From Streptomyces himastatinicus ATCC 53653 (GTDB lineage Bacteria; Actinomycetota; Actinomycetes; Streptomycetales; Streptomycetaceae), in assembly GCF_000158915.1 (NCBI RefSeq), contig NZ_GG657754.1:2669058-2733057 (forward strand): 64,000 nucleotides of DNA. Direction: 5' to 3'. Numbering within the stretch: the first letter of the stretch is position 1; every line of letters starts with the position of its first letter. Shown one piece after another: positions 1 through 10,179 of this stretch. A program made the position numbers and the translations under genes. The notes beneath the pieces were generated by a model. It saw only the letters and a program-made list of their open reading frames with translations. It ran no database searches and had not been told where the DNA came from.

Positions 1-1811
1 TCGGCCGCGGCCAGCCACCGGCCGTCGGCGAGCCGCTGGACGCCGGTCGCGGCCCCGATCTCCGGGTTCTGCTTGAAGGCGTGGCCCAGCGCCTCCAGCC
101 GGGCCCGCTCCGGGCTGTTCCACAGCCCGGGCTCCAGCTCCGTCTGGGCGGCGTTGCGCTGGCTGGCGCGCGGCGCGGCGATCGCGTCGACCAGCGGCAT
201 GCCCCGGTCGAGGTGGTTCAGCAGGGTCTGGAGCACGGTGGTGATGATCGTGGCGCCGCCCGGCGAGCCGAGCGCCAGCACCGGCTTGTGGCCGTCGAGC
301 ACGATGGTCGGCGACATGGACGAGCGCGGCCGCTTGCCCGGACCCGGCAGGTTCGGGTCGTGGACGGCGGGGTCGGCGGGCGCGAAGGAGAAGTCGGTCA
401 GTTCGTTGTTGAGCAGGAAGCCCCGGCCGGGGACGGTGATGCCGCTGCCGCCGGTCTGCTCGATGGTGAGGGTGTACGCGACGACGTTGCCCCACTTGTC
501 GGCGGTCGTCAGGTGCGTGGTGCTCTGGCCCTCGTAGGTGGTGGGGGCGGCGTGTCCGCGGGTGTCACAGGCGCCGGGGGCGCCCGGGTTCGTGGGGTCG
601 CCGGGGGCGAGCGGGCTCTTCAGCACCTTGTCGGGCTTGATGAGGCAGGCCCGGGAGTCGGCGTACCGCTGGGAGGTGAGTGCCTTGGTCGGTACGTTCT
701 CGGCGGCCGGGTCGCCGACCCAGCGGCCGCGGTCGGCGAACGCTATCCGGCTGGCCTCGATGTAGCGGTGCAGATAGTCGCGCTCGCTGAGCTTGGTGAG
801 GTCGGTGCGCTCCAGGATGTTGAGCGCCTCGGCGACGCTGGTGCCGCCGGAGGACGAGGGCGCCATGCCGTACACGTCCAGCCCGCGGTAGGAGGTGCGG
901 GTCGGGGCCTGCCGTTTCGTCTCGTACGCCCGCAGGTCCTCGGCGCGCAGATCGCCGGGGTGCACGGTGCGCTGCGCCTTGGGGTCGACGGGGGGCTTGC
1001 GCACCGTGGAGACGATGTCGCGGCCCAGCTCGCCCTTGTAGATCGCGCCGACGCCCTTCTTTGCGAGCAGGGCGTAGGTGCGGGCGAGATCCGGGTTGCG
1101 GAGGGTCGAGCCGACGGCCGGGAGCTTTCCGCCGGGCAGGAACAGCTCGGCGGAGGCCGGGAAGTCCTTGAAGCGGTCCTCGTTGTCGGCGGTCTGCTCG
1201 CGGAAGGTCTTGTCGACGGTGAAGCCGTCGCGGGCCAGCCGTTCGGCGGGCTTCAGCACCTGGCCGAGCGACCGGGTGCCCCAGCTGCGGAGCGCGTCGC
1301 TCCAGGTGGCCGCGGTGCCGGGGGTGCCGACGCTGAGCCCGCTGGTGACGGCGTCGTCGAACGGCAGCGGCTTGCCCTGCCCGTCCAGGAAGAGGTCCTT
1401 GTCCGCGCTCTGCGGGGCGGTCTCGCGGCCGTCGAGGGTGGAGACGCTGTGCCGCTTGGCGTTGTAGTAGACGAAGTATCCGCCGCCGCCGACGCCCGCT
1501 GAGTACGGCTCGGTGACCCCGAGCGCGGCCGCCGTCGCCACCGCCGCGTCCACCGCGTTGCCACCGCGCCGCAGCACGTCGATCCCGGCCGCCGAGGCGT
1601 CCGGGTCCACGCTGGAGACCGCGCCGCCGTAGCCGGTGGCGACCGGCGTCTTGGCGGGGGTGCCGTCGCCCTTCGTGGCAGGCTGCGCACCGGCCGGGGC
1701 GACGCCGAGCACGGCGACCATCCCGGCCGCGGCGGCGAGCGCGGGCAGCGCGCGCCGGGCGGCTCGCGCCGTGGTTCTGGTTGCTGTGGCTGGTCGTGCG
1801 GCGTGCCCCAT
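1..1811 (-). CDS. ggt: Gamma-glutamyltransferase, C-terminal end cut off by window edge
   Basis: Secreted or cell-surface N-terminal nucleophile hydrolase that cleaves gamma-glutamyl bonds of glutathione-like peptides. About 603 residues are visible from an ATG at 1811. The start MGHAARPATATRT leads into an Ala-rich signal segment, then the large subunit with PYSAGVGGGGYFVYY. The autoprocessing site TTHLTTADKWGN puts the likely catalytic Thr at residue 431 (bases 519-521), followed by the small-subunit motif PRSSMSPTIVLDG and GSPGGATIITTVLQ. The reading frame is open to base 1, so only the last residues are missing. No partner gene adjoins it. The family is clear; the exact substrate is not. 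Confidence 0.93.
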   Translation of the reverse strand, partial: MGHAARPATATRTTARAARRALPALAAAAGMVAVLGVAPAGAQPATKGDGTPAKTPVATGYGGAVSSVDPDASAAGIDVLRRGGNAVDAAVATAAALGVTEPYSAGVGGGGYFVYYNAKRHSVSTLDGRETAPQSADKDLFLDGQGKPLPFDDAVTSGLSVGTPGTAATWSDALRSWGTRSLGQVLKPAERLARDGFTVDKTFREQTADNEDRFKDFPASAELFLPGGKLPAVGSTLRNPDLARTYALLAKKGVGAIYKGELGRDIVSTVRKPPVDPKAQRTVHPGDLRAEDLRAYETKRQAPTRTSYRGLDVYGMAPSSSGGTSVAEALNILERTDLTKLSERDYLHRYIEASRIAFADRGRWVGDPAAENVPTKALTSQRYADSRACLIKPDKVLKSPLAPGDPTNPGAPGACDTRGHAAPTTYEGQSTTHLTTADKWGNVVAYTLTIEQTGGSGITVPGRGFLLNNELTDFSFAPADPAVHDPNLPGPGKRPRSSMSPTIVLDGHKPVLALGSPGGATIITTVLQTLLNHLDRGMPLVDAIAAPRASQRNAAQTELEPGLWNSPERARLEALGHAFKQNPEIGAATGVQRLADGRWLAAA

Positions 1812-1948
1812 CCGGACCTCCAAGCGGACGACAGAGAGAGCGGAGCCTACCGGCGACGCTCATGCTCACGACAGGGGGCGAGTGTCCCTTGAGTGCCCCT
1901 ATGAGATTCACTCGAACACCACTCGGATGGCAGCTACGATGCGCGGCC

Positions 1949-2701
1949 ATGACTGACACCGTGCAGGACCTGATCGCTTCCGGAGCGGCCCTGATCGTGG
2001 GACTGGCGCTCGGCTGGGCCGCGCATTCGGCGGCCGGACGCCGGGGGCGCACCCGCGAGCAGCGCTTCTTCGGCCTGCCGGACGGCTCGGAATGCGTCCT
2101 GGTCACCCACCGGGACAGCACCTCGTCGCACTGGTCCATCCCGCGCCATGACGCCCTCGCGCTGCTCGGCCTCGCCTCCGTCGTGGAGAACTGCGGGGCG
2201 CACGCCGAGGTGGCCCCGCACGACACGGGGCTCCAGGGCTTCGGCGCGCGCACCGAATTCTGCGTCGGCGACCCGACCGCGCACCGCCGGCTGTCCGCGC
2301 ATATGACGAACCTGCTGCCCGGCGTGACCGTGTCCCAGGGCGACGAGTCCGGGGCCGACCGCGGCACCTTCACCATCGGCGGCACGGAGTACCGCCCGGA
2401 GCCCGGCGCGCTCGAACACGTACTGGTGGCGCGGCTGACGGCCGGTGACGGCGGCCGTCCCGTCTTCCTGGCCGCCGGGCAGCGCCCGGTCACCCACCGC
2501 GCCGCCGTACGCCACCTGGTGCGCAACCGCGCCAAGCTGGCCCGCAAGTACGGGGCGCAGGGCTCGTTCTGCCTGCTGCTGAAGGTGGTCAACTCGCAGG
2601 CGTACGGCCCGGATGTGGTCGAACTGGTCGCGGACGTCACCAAGGCGGCGACCACGTCGGGCGGCCGGGCGTCCACGAAGACGCTCCTCAAGGAGGGCTG
2701 A
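1949..2701 (+). CDS. Membrane-anchored protein of unknown function
   Basis: A 250-residue protein that I do not recognise. The ATG at 1949 is preferred because the protein then begins with MTDTVQDLIASGAALIVG, a single N-terminal membrane segment (about residues 8-26), followed by a basic stretch RRGRTREQR; the frame is open further upstream but that part looks non-coding. The rest is a soluble domain with a conserved-looking C-terminal half (FLAAGQRPVTHRAAVR, then FCLLLKVVNSQAYG). It is transcribed divergently from ggt, 137 bp away, and no good ribosome site is visible, so the start is uncertain. Confidence 0.6.
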   Translation: MTDTVQDLIASGAALIVGLALGWAAHSAAGRRGRTREQRFFGLPDGSECVLVTHRDSTSSHWSIPRHDALALLGLASVVENCGAHAEVAPHDTGLQGFGARTEFCVGDPTAHRRLSAHMTNLLPGVTVSQGDESGADRGTFTIGGTEYRPEPGALEHVLVARLTAGDGGRPVFLAAGQRPVTHRAAVRHLVRNRAKLARKYGAQGSFCLLLKVVNSQAYGPDVVELVADVTKAATTSGGRASTKTLLKEG

Positions 2702-2754
2702 GCCGGGGGAATATCGCATCGCGGACGGCCCATGGGATCACTACGGCCACATCG

Positions 2755-2807
2755 TTACCCAGGCGTAACTTACCGCCCTATTACCAGCGGTAAGGCGCGG
2801 AGTTACC
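2755..2807. promoter_or_regulatory. TTACC repeat cluster with inverted repeat upstream of the esterase
   Basis: TTACC occurs at 2755, 2770/2771, 2781 and 2803, and its complement GGTAA at 2789. Two of them form a perfect 8-bp inverted repeat, CTTACCGC (2769-2776) and GCGGTAAG (2787-2794), with a 10-bp spacer, 80 bp before the esterase start. This looks like an operator for a transcription factor; the factor is unknown. Confidence 0.5.
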
Positions 2808-2873
2808 GTCAGGTCACTTAGCCCCGCACCGGTGCTCCCCGCCCCCCACGGCATCCCCACGTCTGGAGCCACA

Positions 2874-4472
2874 GTGACCCCTGCCCGCCGAGCGCTGCGT
2901 ACCACCACCGCCGCCGCCCTTTCGGCGACCGTCCTGGCCGGTGCGACCTCCGTCCTCGCCCCCGCCGCCACGGCCGCCCCCGCCGCGCCGCCCACGTCCA
3001 CGGCCGCCGCGGCGGCCGACACCTCCGTACGGTTCGTCGAGATCCCCGGCGACGGCGGCACCACCCTCGCCGCCAACGTCGTCGCCCCGGCGGACACCTC
3101 GCGCCGCCACCCCCTCGTCGTGCTGCCCACCAGCTGGTCCATGCCGCAGATCGAATACCTCGCGCAGGCCAAGAAGCTCGCCGACTCCGGCTATGTCGTG
3201 GTCAGTTACAACACCCGCGGCTTCTGGCAGTCCGGCGGCCGGATCGAGACGGCCGGGCCACCCGACGTCGCCGACGCCTCCAAGGTCATCGACTGGGCGC
3301 TGGCCAACACCGCCGCCGACCCCGACCACATCGGCATGGCGGGCGTGTCGTACGGCGCCGGGATCAGCCTGCTCGCCGCCGGTTTCGACGCGCGCATCAA
3401 GGCGGTCGTCTCGATGAGCGGCTGGTCGGATCTCATCGGGTCCATCTACAGCGGCCGCACCCAGCACGCCCAGGCCGCCGGGCTGCTCGGCGGCGCGGGC
3501 GCGCTCACCGGCCGCCCGAGCGACGAACTCAACCAGATCCTCAAGGACTTCCTCGGCTCCAACCTGGCCAAGGAACAGGACATGATCGAGTGGGGCCGCA
3601 AACGCTCGGCGGCCACCTACCTCGACAAGATCAACGCCAATGGCGCGGCCATCATGCTGGGCAACGCCTGGGGCGACTCCATCTTCCCGCCCAACAGCTA
3701 CGCCGACTTCTACGAGAAGCTGACCGGCCCCAAGCGGCTGGAGTTCCGGCCCGGCGACCACGCGACCGCCGAGTTCGGCGGGCTCTTCGGGCTGCCGAAC
3801 GACACCTGGGAGCACAGCAGGCGCTGGCTCGACCGGTACCTCAAGGGCGACCGCAACGGCATCGACCGCGAGCAGCCGGTGCAGCTCATGTCCCGGACCG
3901 GCGGCGGCTACGAGGGCTACGGCAGCTGGTCCGCCGTACCCTCGGAGCGGCGCCGGATCGCGCTCGACAAGGCCGAGACGGTCACCGCGAACCACGACTC
4001 GGGCGCCAACGCCGGGACCGTCATGCTGACCGGCGCGCTCGACCAGTTCCTCAAGCTCCCGCCGCTCGCCTCGATCCCGCTGCTGCCGCGCTCGTACGCC
4101 GCGGTCTGGCAGACCGGGGCGTACGCGACCGAGCAGCGCATCCGCGGCACGGTGTCCCTGCACACCACCGTCACCAGCGACAAGGCCGACGGCACGGCGG
4201 TCGCCTACCTCTACGACGTGGGCCCGCTCGGCGTCGGCAAGCTCGTCAGCAACGCGCCCGTCACCTTCCACGACCGCACGCCCGGCAAGCCCTTCCCGGT
4301 CGACCTGGACCTGTTCTCGACGGCGTACGACGTCCCGGCCGGGCACCGGCTCGCGCTGGTCGTCGACACCGTGGACCCGCTCTACATCGAGCACAACCCG
4401 GACGGCGCCCACCTCACGTTCTCCTCGCCGGCCGCCGACCCCTCGTATCTGTCGGTCCCGGTCCGCGACTAG
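2874..4472 (+). CDS. Secreted alpha/beta hydrolase, CocE/X-Pro dipeptidyl-peptidase-like acyl esterase
   Basis: Predicted exported serine hydrolase of 532 residues. The GTG at 2874 is chosen over an in-frame ATG at 2832 because GGAG lies 5-6 bases before it and the product then starts with a classical signal peptide (VTPARRALRT, hydrophobic stretch, cleavage near residues 35-48). The catalytic domain has GVSYGAG with nucleophile Ser159, an acid candidate in NAWGDSIFPPNS and a His in PGDHATAEFGG. The last 100 or so residues form a beta-rich domain like the non-catalytic C-terminal domain of X-Pro dipeptidyl peptidases. Substrate unknown. It ends 10 bp before the convergent gluD stop. Confidence 0.8.
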   Translation: MTPARRALRTTTAAALSATVLAGATSVLAPAATAAPAAPPTSTAAAAADTSVRFVEIPGDGGTTLAANVVAPADTSRRHPLVVLPTSWSMPQIEYLAQAKKLADSGYVVVSYNTRGFWQSGGRIETAGPPDVADASKVIDWALANTAADPDHIGMAGVSYGAGISLLAAGFDARIKAVVSMSGWSDLIGSIYSGRTQHAQAAGLLGGAGALTGRPSDELNQILKDFLGSNLAKEQDMIEWGRKRSAATYLDKINANGAAIMLGNAWGDSIFPPNSYADFYEKLTGPKRLEFRPGDHATAEFGGLFGLPNDTWEHSRRWLDRYLKGDRNGIDREQPVQLMSRTGGGYEGYGSWSAVPSERRRIALDKAETVTANHDSGANAGTVMLTGALDQFLKLPPLASIPLLPRSYAAVWQTGAYATEQRIRGTVSLHTTVTSDKADGTAVAYLYDVGPLGVGKLVSNAPVTFHDRTPGKPFPVDLDLFSTAYDVPAGHRLALVVDTVDPLYIEHNPDGAHLTFSSPAADPSYLSVPVRD

Positions 4473-4481
4473 CCGAGCCCC

Positions 4482-5342
4482 CTAGGGAGTGTCGCCCGGC
4501 AACGGGGCGCCCGGGCCGGGCGGCGCCACCCGCACCTTCTCCGTCTTCACGCTGCGCCGCTGTCGCTTCGCCACCCAGTTCGCGCACCACGACAGCAGCA
4601 TGCACATCCCGATGTAGACGGGCGAGATGACCATTACGACGGGGATGAAGGGCAGGTCGTAGTCCAGGTTGGACGCGATGAGCTTGCCCGCGTGCAGAAA
4701 CTCCTCGTAGGTGATGAGGAAGCCGAGCGAGGTGTCCTTCAGCGCCACCACCAGCTGGCTGATGATCGCGGGCAGCATCGCCCGTACCCCCTGGGGCACC
4801 AGGACGTACGTCATGACCTGCGTCTTGCGCAGCCCCAGCGAGTACGCCGCCTCCCGCTGCCCGCGGTCCACCGCCGCCACGCCCGCGCGGAACACCTCGG
4901 CGAGCACCGAGCCGTTGTACAGGGTCAGCCCGGTGACCAGGGCGGGCAGCGGCTGCACCTTCAGCGCCACGAAGACGAAGAAGATCATCACCAGCACGGG
5001 CATCGCCCGGAAGAACTCCACGACCAGCGTGGCCAGCCAGCGCACCGGACGGTGGTCGGACAGCCGCCCGGCGGCCAGCACCGCGCCCAGCGCCAGCGAG
5101 AGGACGGCGGCGAGCGCGAACGCCTTGAGCGTATTGGCCAGCCCGCGCAGCAGCAGCTCCTGGATGCCCACGTACTCGAAGGGCATCCACTTCCGGTAGG
5201 CGAACTGACCCGTGTCGACAAGGAGATAGATCACCCAGCCGATGAGGGCCAGCAGCACCAGCGTGGCGATCACCCCGTAGAGGCGGTGACGGCGGACGGT
5301 GCGCGGCCCGGGGACGTCGTAGAGAACGGCGGTGGTGGTCAA
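4482..5342 (-). CDS. gluD: Glutamate ABC transporter permease GluD
   Basis: Second membrane subunit of a polar amino acid importer, 286 residues. It has an N-terminal membrane helix (GVIATLVLLALIGWVIYLL) and the HisMQ-type permease domain with the ATPase-docking loop EAAYSLGLRKTQVMTYVLVPQG. The start is proposed at a TTG (5342) that overlaps the gluC stop codon, giving the usual beginning TTTAVLYDVPGP seen in this subfamily; no better start lies in frame. It is the last gene of the four-gene glu operon, translationally coupled to gluC. Confidence 0.87.
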   Translation of the reverse strand: MTTTAVLYDVPGPRTVRRHRLYGVIATLVLLALIGWVIYLLVDTGQFAYRKWMPFEYVGIQELLLRGLANTLKAFALAAVLSLALGAVLAAGRLSDHRPVRWLATLVVEFFRAMPVLVMIFFVFVALKVQPLPALVTGLTLYNGSVLAEVFRAGVAAVDRGQREAAYSLGLRKTQVMTYVLVPQGVRAMLPAIISQLVVALKDTSLGFLITYEEFLHAGKLIASNLDYDLPFIPVVMVISPVYIGMCMLLSWCANWVAKRQRRSVKTEKVRVAPPGPGAPLPGDTP

Positions 5343-5983
5343 CGCGGCACTCCCCAGCGCTTCTCCAGCACGGTGAAGATCGCGCTGATGGTCAGGGTCA
5401 CGAGCAGATAGCCGACGGCGATCCAGACGAAGGACCAGATGATGCTGTAGCCCATCTCGTTGAGCGGTTTGTAGGTGCCGAGCAGTTCGGTGACGCTGAA
5501 CGACCCGGCGATGGCCGAGTTCTTGGCGAGCGCGATCAGCGTCGAGCCGACCGGCGGGATCACCGCGCGGAACGCCTGCGGCAGCACCACCGCCCCCAGC
5601 GTCTGTTCGAAGGTCATGCCCAGACTGCGGGCGGCCTCGCCCTGCCCGACCGGCACCGTGTTGATGCCCGAGCGCACCGCCTCGCAGATGAACGCCGAGG
5701 TGTAGCAGCCGAGGGCGAGCACCGCGAAGGCCGTGAACGGCAGGATCAGCCCGAAGCGCGGCAGCCCCAGCATCACCGCGAAGAACAGCAGCGTCAGCGG
5801 GGTGTTGCGGAGCACCGTCACCCAGGCGGTGCCGAAGGCGCGCAGGCTCGCGACCGGCGCGACCCGGAAGGCAGCCATCAGGACGCCGAGCGCGAGGGCG
5901 AGCAGCGAGGCGTAGACGGTCAGCTGGACGGTGCCGAGCAGACCGCGGCCGTAGAGCGAGAAGTTCTGGGTGAGCACGTCCAT
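5339..5983 (-). CDS. gluC: Glutamate ABC transporter permease GluC
   Basis: First membrane subunit of the importer, 214 residues, which is the usual length. It starts MDVLTQNFSLYGRG and has five hydrophobic segments. The cytoplasmic EAA loop reads GEAARSLGMTFEQTLGAVVLPQAFR and would contact the GluA ATPase. It sits 11 bp behind gluB and overlaps the start of gluD, so gluA, gluB, gluC and gluD form one operon read leftwards. Confidence 0.9.
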   Translation of the reverse strand: MDVLTQNFSLYGRGLLGTVQLTVYASLLALALGVLMAAFRVAPVASLRAFGTAWVTVLRNTPLTLLFFAVMLGLPRFGLILPFTAFAVLALGCYTSAFICEAVRSGINTVPVGQGEAARSLGMTFEQTLGAVVLPQAFRAVIPPVGSTLIALAKNSAIAGSFSVTELLGTYKPLNEMGYSIIWSFVWIAVGYLLVTLTISAIFTVLEKRWGVPR

Positions 5984-5994
5984 GGTTCGGGCTC

Positions 5995-6912
5995 TCAGTG
6001 GTAGCGGTCGACGGCGGGCGGTTTCGGGGCGGGCACACCGGACAGGCCGAGGGTCGCGTTGTACGCCCGTCTCCAGTCGCCGTTGCGCTCATGGGCCTCG
6101 ATGGCGTCGTCCAGCGCGAAGCGCAGCGCGTTGTCCCGCTTGGGCACGCCGATGCCGTACGGCTCCTTGGAGAAGGGCTTGCCGACGAGCTTCAGCTCCT
6201 CGGGGGCTTTGGCCGCGTAGCCGAGCAGGATGACGTTGTCCGTGGTGACCGCGTCGACCTGGTAGCTGAGCAGGTTGTCGACGCACACCGAGTAGTTGTC
6301 GTACGCGACCGCGTGCGCCTTGGGGTAGTCGTGCTGGATGCGCTGGAGCGGGGTGGAACCGGCCGCCGAGCAGACCGTCTTGCCCGCCAGGTCGGCGGGG
6401 CCGTGGATGTCGTCCGTATCGGTGCGCACCAGCAGCGACTGCCCGGCCATGTAGTACGGACCGGCGAAGCCGACCAGCCGCTTGCGCAGCGGATTGATGG
6501 TGTACGTGCCGACGTAGTAGTCGATCTGGCCGTTCTGGAGGGCGGTTTCCCGGTTGGCGGAGGCGATGCTCCGGAAGCGGATGGTCCGGGGCGGGAAGCC
6601 GAGGGAGGCCGACATCATCTTCGCGATCTCGATGTCGAAGCCGGAGTAGCGGCCGGTGGCCGGGTCCTTCTCGCCCAGATAGGGCTGGTCCTCCTTGACC
6701 CCCACGGTGAGGTAGCCGAGCCGCTTCGCCTTCCGCCAGGTGGGCGAGGAGGGCAGCCGGAAGTCGGTGGCCACCCGGTAGCGCGGCAGTTCCTCGGGCG
6801 CGGGGCCCTTGGCGGGCGGGCTGCCCTCCTTGCCGCAGCCGGAGCCGGTGAAGGCCAGGAGCAGCGCGAGGATCACGGTCAGGGTGCGCCTCATGTGCGT
6901 CATGTGCGTCAT
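5995..6912 (-). CDS. gluB: Glutamate-binding lipoprotein GluB
   Basis: Extracellular solute-binding protein, family 3 (PBPb), of 305 residues. Lipoprotein signal: MRRTLTVILALLLAFTGSGC, where the lipid-modified Cys is followed by GKEGSPP; the -3 residue is Gly rather than the usual Leu, so the lipobox is weak. Family motifs include GFDIEIAKMMSASLG and the substrate-pocket segment FRSIASANRETALQNGQIDYYVGTYT. The first codons repeat ATG-ACG-CAC (MTHMTHMRR), so translation may begin at 6912, 6903 or 6894. It lies 8 bp behind gluA. Confidence 0.88.
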   Translation of the reverse strand: MTHMTHMRRTLTVILALLLAFTGSGCGKEGSPPAKGPAPEELPRYRVATDFRLPSSPTWRKAKRLGYLTVGVKEDQPYLGEKDPATGRYSGFDIEIAKMMSASLGFPPRTIRFRSIASANRETALQNGQIDYYVGTYTINPLRKRLVGFAGPYYMAGQSLLVRTDTDDIHGPADLAGKTVCSAAGSTPLQRIQHDYPKAHAVAYDNYSVCVDNLLSYQVDAVTTDNVILLGYAAKAPEELKLVGKPFSKEPYGIGVPKRDNALRFALDDAIEAHERNGDWRRAYNATLGLSGVPAPKPPAVDRYH

Positions 6913-6920
6913 CGCCCGGC

Positions 6921-7685
<765 letters not shown>

Positions 7686-7749
7686 ATGAAAGCGGCACTT
7701 CGGTCAGGACACGCACCGAGGGGTGGATACCGCCCGATAGTGGGCGGCC

Positions 7750-8190
7750 TCAGACTTCCGAGACCTCCGCGTACAGCTGGGACAGCTCGGGGGCGCCGTC
7801 CGCGGCCCACTGGTGGCCCGCCTCGACCACGTCGACCTCCCGGCCGGAGCCGAGCCGGACCACGGGACGGCCGTTGGGCCACACCTGCCAGACCGCGCCC
7901 GGCACGGTGCGGATGATGACCGTGCCCAGATACAGCCCGGCGTCGTTACCGAGCCAGGGCAGCTCCTCCGGGTCGTCGCGCCAGCGCGGCACCAGTTGGT
8001 CCAGCGCCTCCAGCGATCCGGCCGAGTCGTCGAGTCCGATGCCCGCCTGCGCGGCCCAGGCGCGCAGCAGTTCGCATTCGGAGAGGAGTTGTGCCACGCC
8101 TTGGGGGTCCGCCTCCTGGGCGCTCATCAGCGCCGTACCGGAGGCCGCACCGTGCCGCTTGCGCCAGTTGTCCAGGAAGGGGATGTTCAT
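7750..8190 (-). CDS. Small cytoplasmic protein of unknown function (resembles DUF6278)
   Basis: A 146-residue soluble protein starting MNIPFLDNWRKRHGAASG. It has the segments LLSECELLRAWAAQAGI, WLGNDAGLYLGTVIIRTVPGAVWQVWPNGRPVV and a C-terminal acidic helix. This order recalls a Streptomyces family I remember as DUF6278, with no known function. It lies between gluA and the divergent lipase gene and stands alone. Confidence 0.65.
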   Translation of the reverse strand: MNIPFLDNWRKRHGAASGTALMSAQEADPQGVAQLLSECELLRAWAAQAGIGLDDSAGSLEALDQLVPRWRDDPEELPWLGNDAGLYLGTVIIRTVPGAVWQVWPNGRPVVRLGSGREVDVVEAGHQWAADGAPELSQLYAEVSEV

Positions 8191-8344
8191 ACAGCTCAGC
8201 GTCGCACCAAGCGCACGGGCGCACCACAGGGCGCGCGGTGGGCTCCGTGACCCGTTGCTTGTCTTGACGACACCCCTCCGTCTTTCTACGTTCGCCATGC
8301 ACCTGTCGAATCGCCGGTCGGGTCGGTTACGAGAGGGGACACAT

Positions 8345-10162
8345 ATGCGCGTCGTCAGACCATGGTCAGCGGCCGGGATCGTCGCGGGAGGTGCCGTCCT
8401 CGTACTCCTCGCACCGGCCGCACCCTCGGTGGCCCAGGCCCCCACCACCACCAAGCCGCTCCCTTTGGAGCGGCTTTTCGACAACCGGGCGGTCGGTGAC
8501 GACACCGCGCCGGGCACGGCGGACTTCGACGGGGCGGGCAACTCCCTCTCCGCACAGGACCTGCGGGCCGCGGGCTGGACCCCCGGGCGCACCATCGCCC
8601 TCGACGCGGCGCGGCTCACCTGGCCGCGGAGCGCGGGATCCGCCCGGCCCGACAACGTGATCGCCGACGGGCAGTCGGTGCGGCTGCGGGGGCGCGGCGA
8701 CGCGCTCACCTTCCTGGTCGCCAGCAGTACCCCCGGCGGCCCCGGCGCCGGGGCGGGCGGCACCGGCCGGGTCCGCTACGAGGACGGGTCGACGGGTACG
8801 TACACCCTGAGCGCCCCCGACTGGCGCGCGGGCCCCGCCGCCACCAAGGCGGTCGGCCTCCCGCACGTCAACACCGCCGACGGGCAGCGGCCGGAGGCGG
8901 CCCGGCTGTACGCGGTGACGGTGCCCCTGCGCGGCGACCGGCAGGTCGCATCGGTGACCCTGCCGAGGGACCCGGGCTCGGGGGCCGATCTGCACGTCTT
9001 CGCCGTCTCGCTGCGGCAGCCCGCGCGGGGCTGGACCGGCAGCTGGGCCGCCAGCACCGCCGGATACACCAAGGTCGGGCCGTGGACCGACCAGACGCTA
9101 CGGCTCGTCGTGCACACCAGCGCGGGCGGCCCTGGCGCCCGGGTCCGGCTGGAGAACACCTTCGCCGCCGCCCCCGTCGACATCGGCCACGCCACGGTCG
9201 CCCTCCAGGCCACCGGCGCGGCGGCGAGCGGCACCCCGGTGCCGCTGACCTTCCGGGGCCGGGCCGGTACGTCGATCCCGGCGGGCGCCCAGGTCTTCAG
9301 CGATCCCGTGAACTTCCCCGTACCGGCCGACGCGAACCTTTTGGTCAGCATTCACCTTCCCGGGCCGGTCGCGGCGGTGCCGGTGCATACGCAGGCCACG
9401 CAGCGGTCCTTTCTGAGCGCGCCGGGGAGTGGTGACCGTACGGGTGAGGCGGGCGCCGACGCGTACACCGGCACCCTCACCACCTGGCCCTTCCTCACCG
9501 GCGTCGATGTCCGGGGCGGCCCGGGGTCGGTGGTGGCCCTCGGCGACTCCATCACCGACGGCACCAAGTCCACGATGGACGCCAACCGGCGCTGGCCCGA
9601 CGTCCTCGCGCGGCGGCTGCGCGCGCCGTCGTCCGGCGTGCCCGCGTACGGCGTCGTCAACAGCGGCATCTCCGCCAACCGCGTCGTCACGGACGTCTAC
9701 CCCGGCGACGGCGTCAGCACGGTCACCAGCGGGGTGAGCGCGGCCAGCCGCCTGGAGCGGGACGTCCTCGCCCAGACCTCCGCCCGTACGGTCGTCGTCT
9801 TCCAGGGCATCAACGACCTGCGCTGGGGCACGTCTGCCGAATCCGTCATCGCGGGGTTGAAGGGGCTCGCCGCGCGGGCGCACGCGCGGGGGCTGCGGGT
9901 GGTGGGCGGGACGATCACGCCCTGCGAGGGCGAGGCGCTGTGCACCGCCGACGCGGATGCGCGGCGTTCCGTGGTGAACGCCTTCATCCGCGACAACGGC
10001 GGGGTGTTCGACGCGGTCCTGGACTTCGACGCGGTCGTACGCGACCCCGCGCACCCGTCGCGGATCCTCCCGGCGTACGACAGCGGCGACCATCTGCACC
10101 CGGGGGACGCGGGCTTGAAGGCGATGGCCGATGCGATCCCGCTGCGCTCGCTACTGGGCTGA
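8345..10162 (+). CDS. Secreted SGNH/GDSL-family lipase or esterase
   Basis: Exported hydrolase of 605 residues. The ATG at 8345 follows GAGAGGGGA and starts a signal peptide (MRVVRPWSAAGIVAGG, cleavage near PSVAQA). The first 390 residues are a beta-rich accessory region; the SGNH domain follows. Block I is VVALGDSITDGTKS with the nucleophile Ser, block II VVNSGISANRV, block III VVFQGINDLRWG, and block V SGDHLHPGDAGLKAMAD with the Asp-His pair. This long form with an N-terminal extension is common in Streptomyces. Substrate could be lipid or acetylated polysaccharide. Confidence 0.85.
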   Translation: MRVVRPWSAAGIVAGGAVLVLLAPAAPSVAQAPTTTKPLPLERLFDNRAVGDDTAPGTADFDGAGNSLSAQDLRAAGWTPGRTIALDAARLTWPRSAGSARPDNVIADGQSVRLRGRGDALTFLVASSTPGGPGAGAGGTGRVRYEDGSTGTYTLSAPDWRAGPAATKAVGLPHVNTADGQRPEAARLYAVTVPLRGDRQVASVTLPRDPGSGADLHVFAVSLRQPARGWTGSWAASTAGYTKVGPWTDQTLRLVVHTSAGGPGARVRLENTFAAAPVDIGHATVALQATGAAASGTPVPLTFRGRAGTSIPAGAQVFSDPVNFPVPADANLLVSIHLPGPVAAVPVHTQATQRSFLSAPGSGDRTGEAGADAYTGTLTTWPFLTGVDVRGGPGSVVALGDSITDGTKSTMDANRRWPDVLARRLRAPSSGVPAYGVVNSGISANRVVTDVYPGDGVSTVTSGVSAASRLERDVLAQTSARTVVVFQGINDLRWGTSAESVIAGLKGLAARAHARGLRVVGGTITPCEGEALCTADADARRSVVNAFIRDNGGVFDAVLDFDAVVRDPAHPSRILPAYDSGDHLHPGDAGLKAMADAIPLRSLLG

Positions 10163-10179
10163 GCTGCCCCCACCCCGCC

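Noticed and set aside
565..2733. A 722-codon minus-strand frame across ggt and the next gene
   Set aside because: It changes composition halfway, has Arg-rich low-complexity sequence and covers the clear GGT frame; a GC artefact.
6894..6912. Repeated ATG-rich start of gluB considered as a frameshift or leader peptide
   Set aside because: All three ATG codons are in the same frame and lead into the signal peptide; a simple 9-bp duplication at the start.
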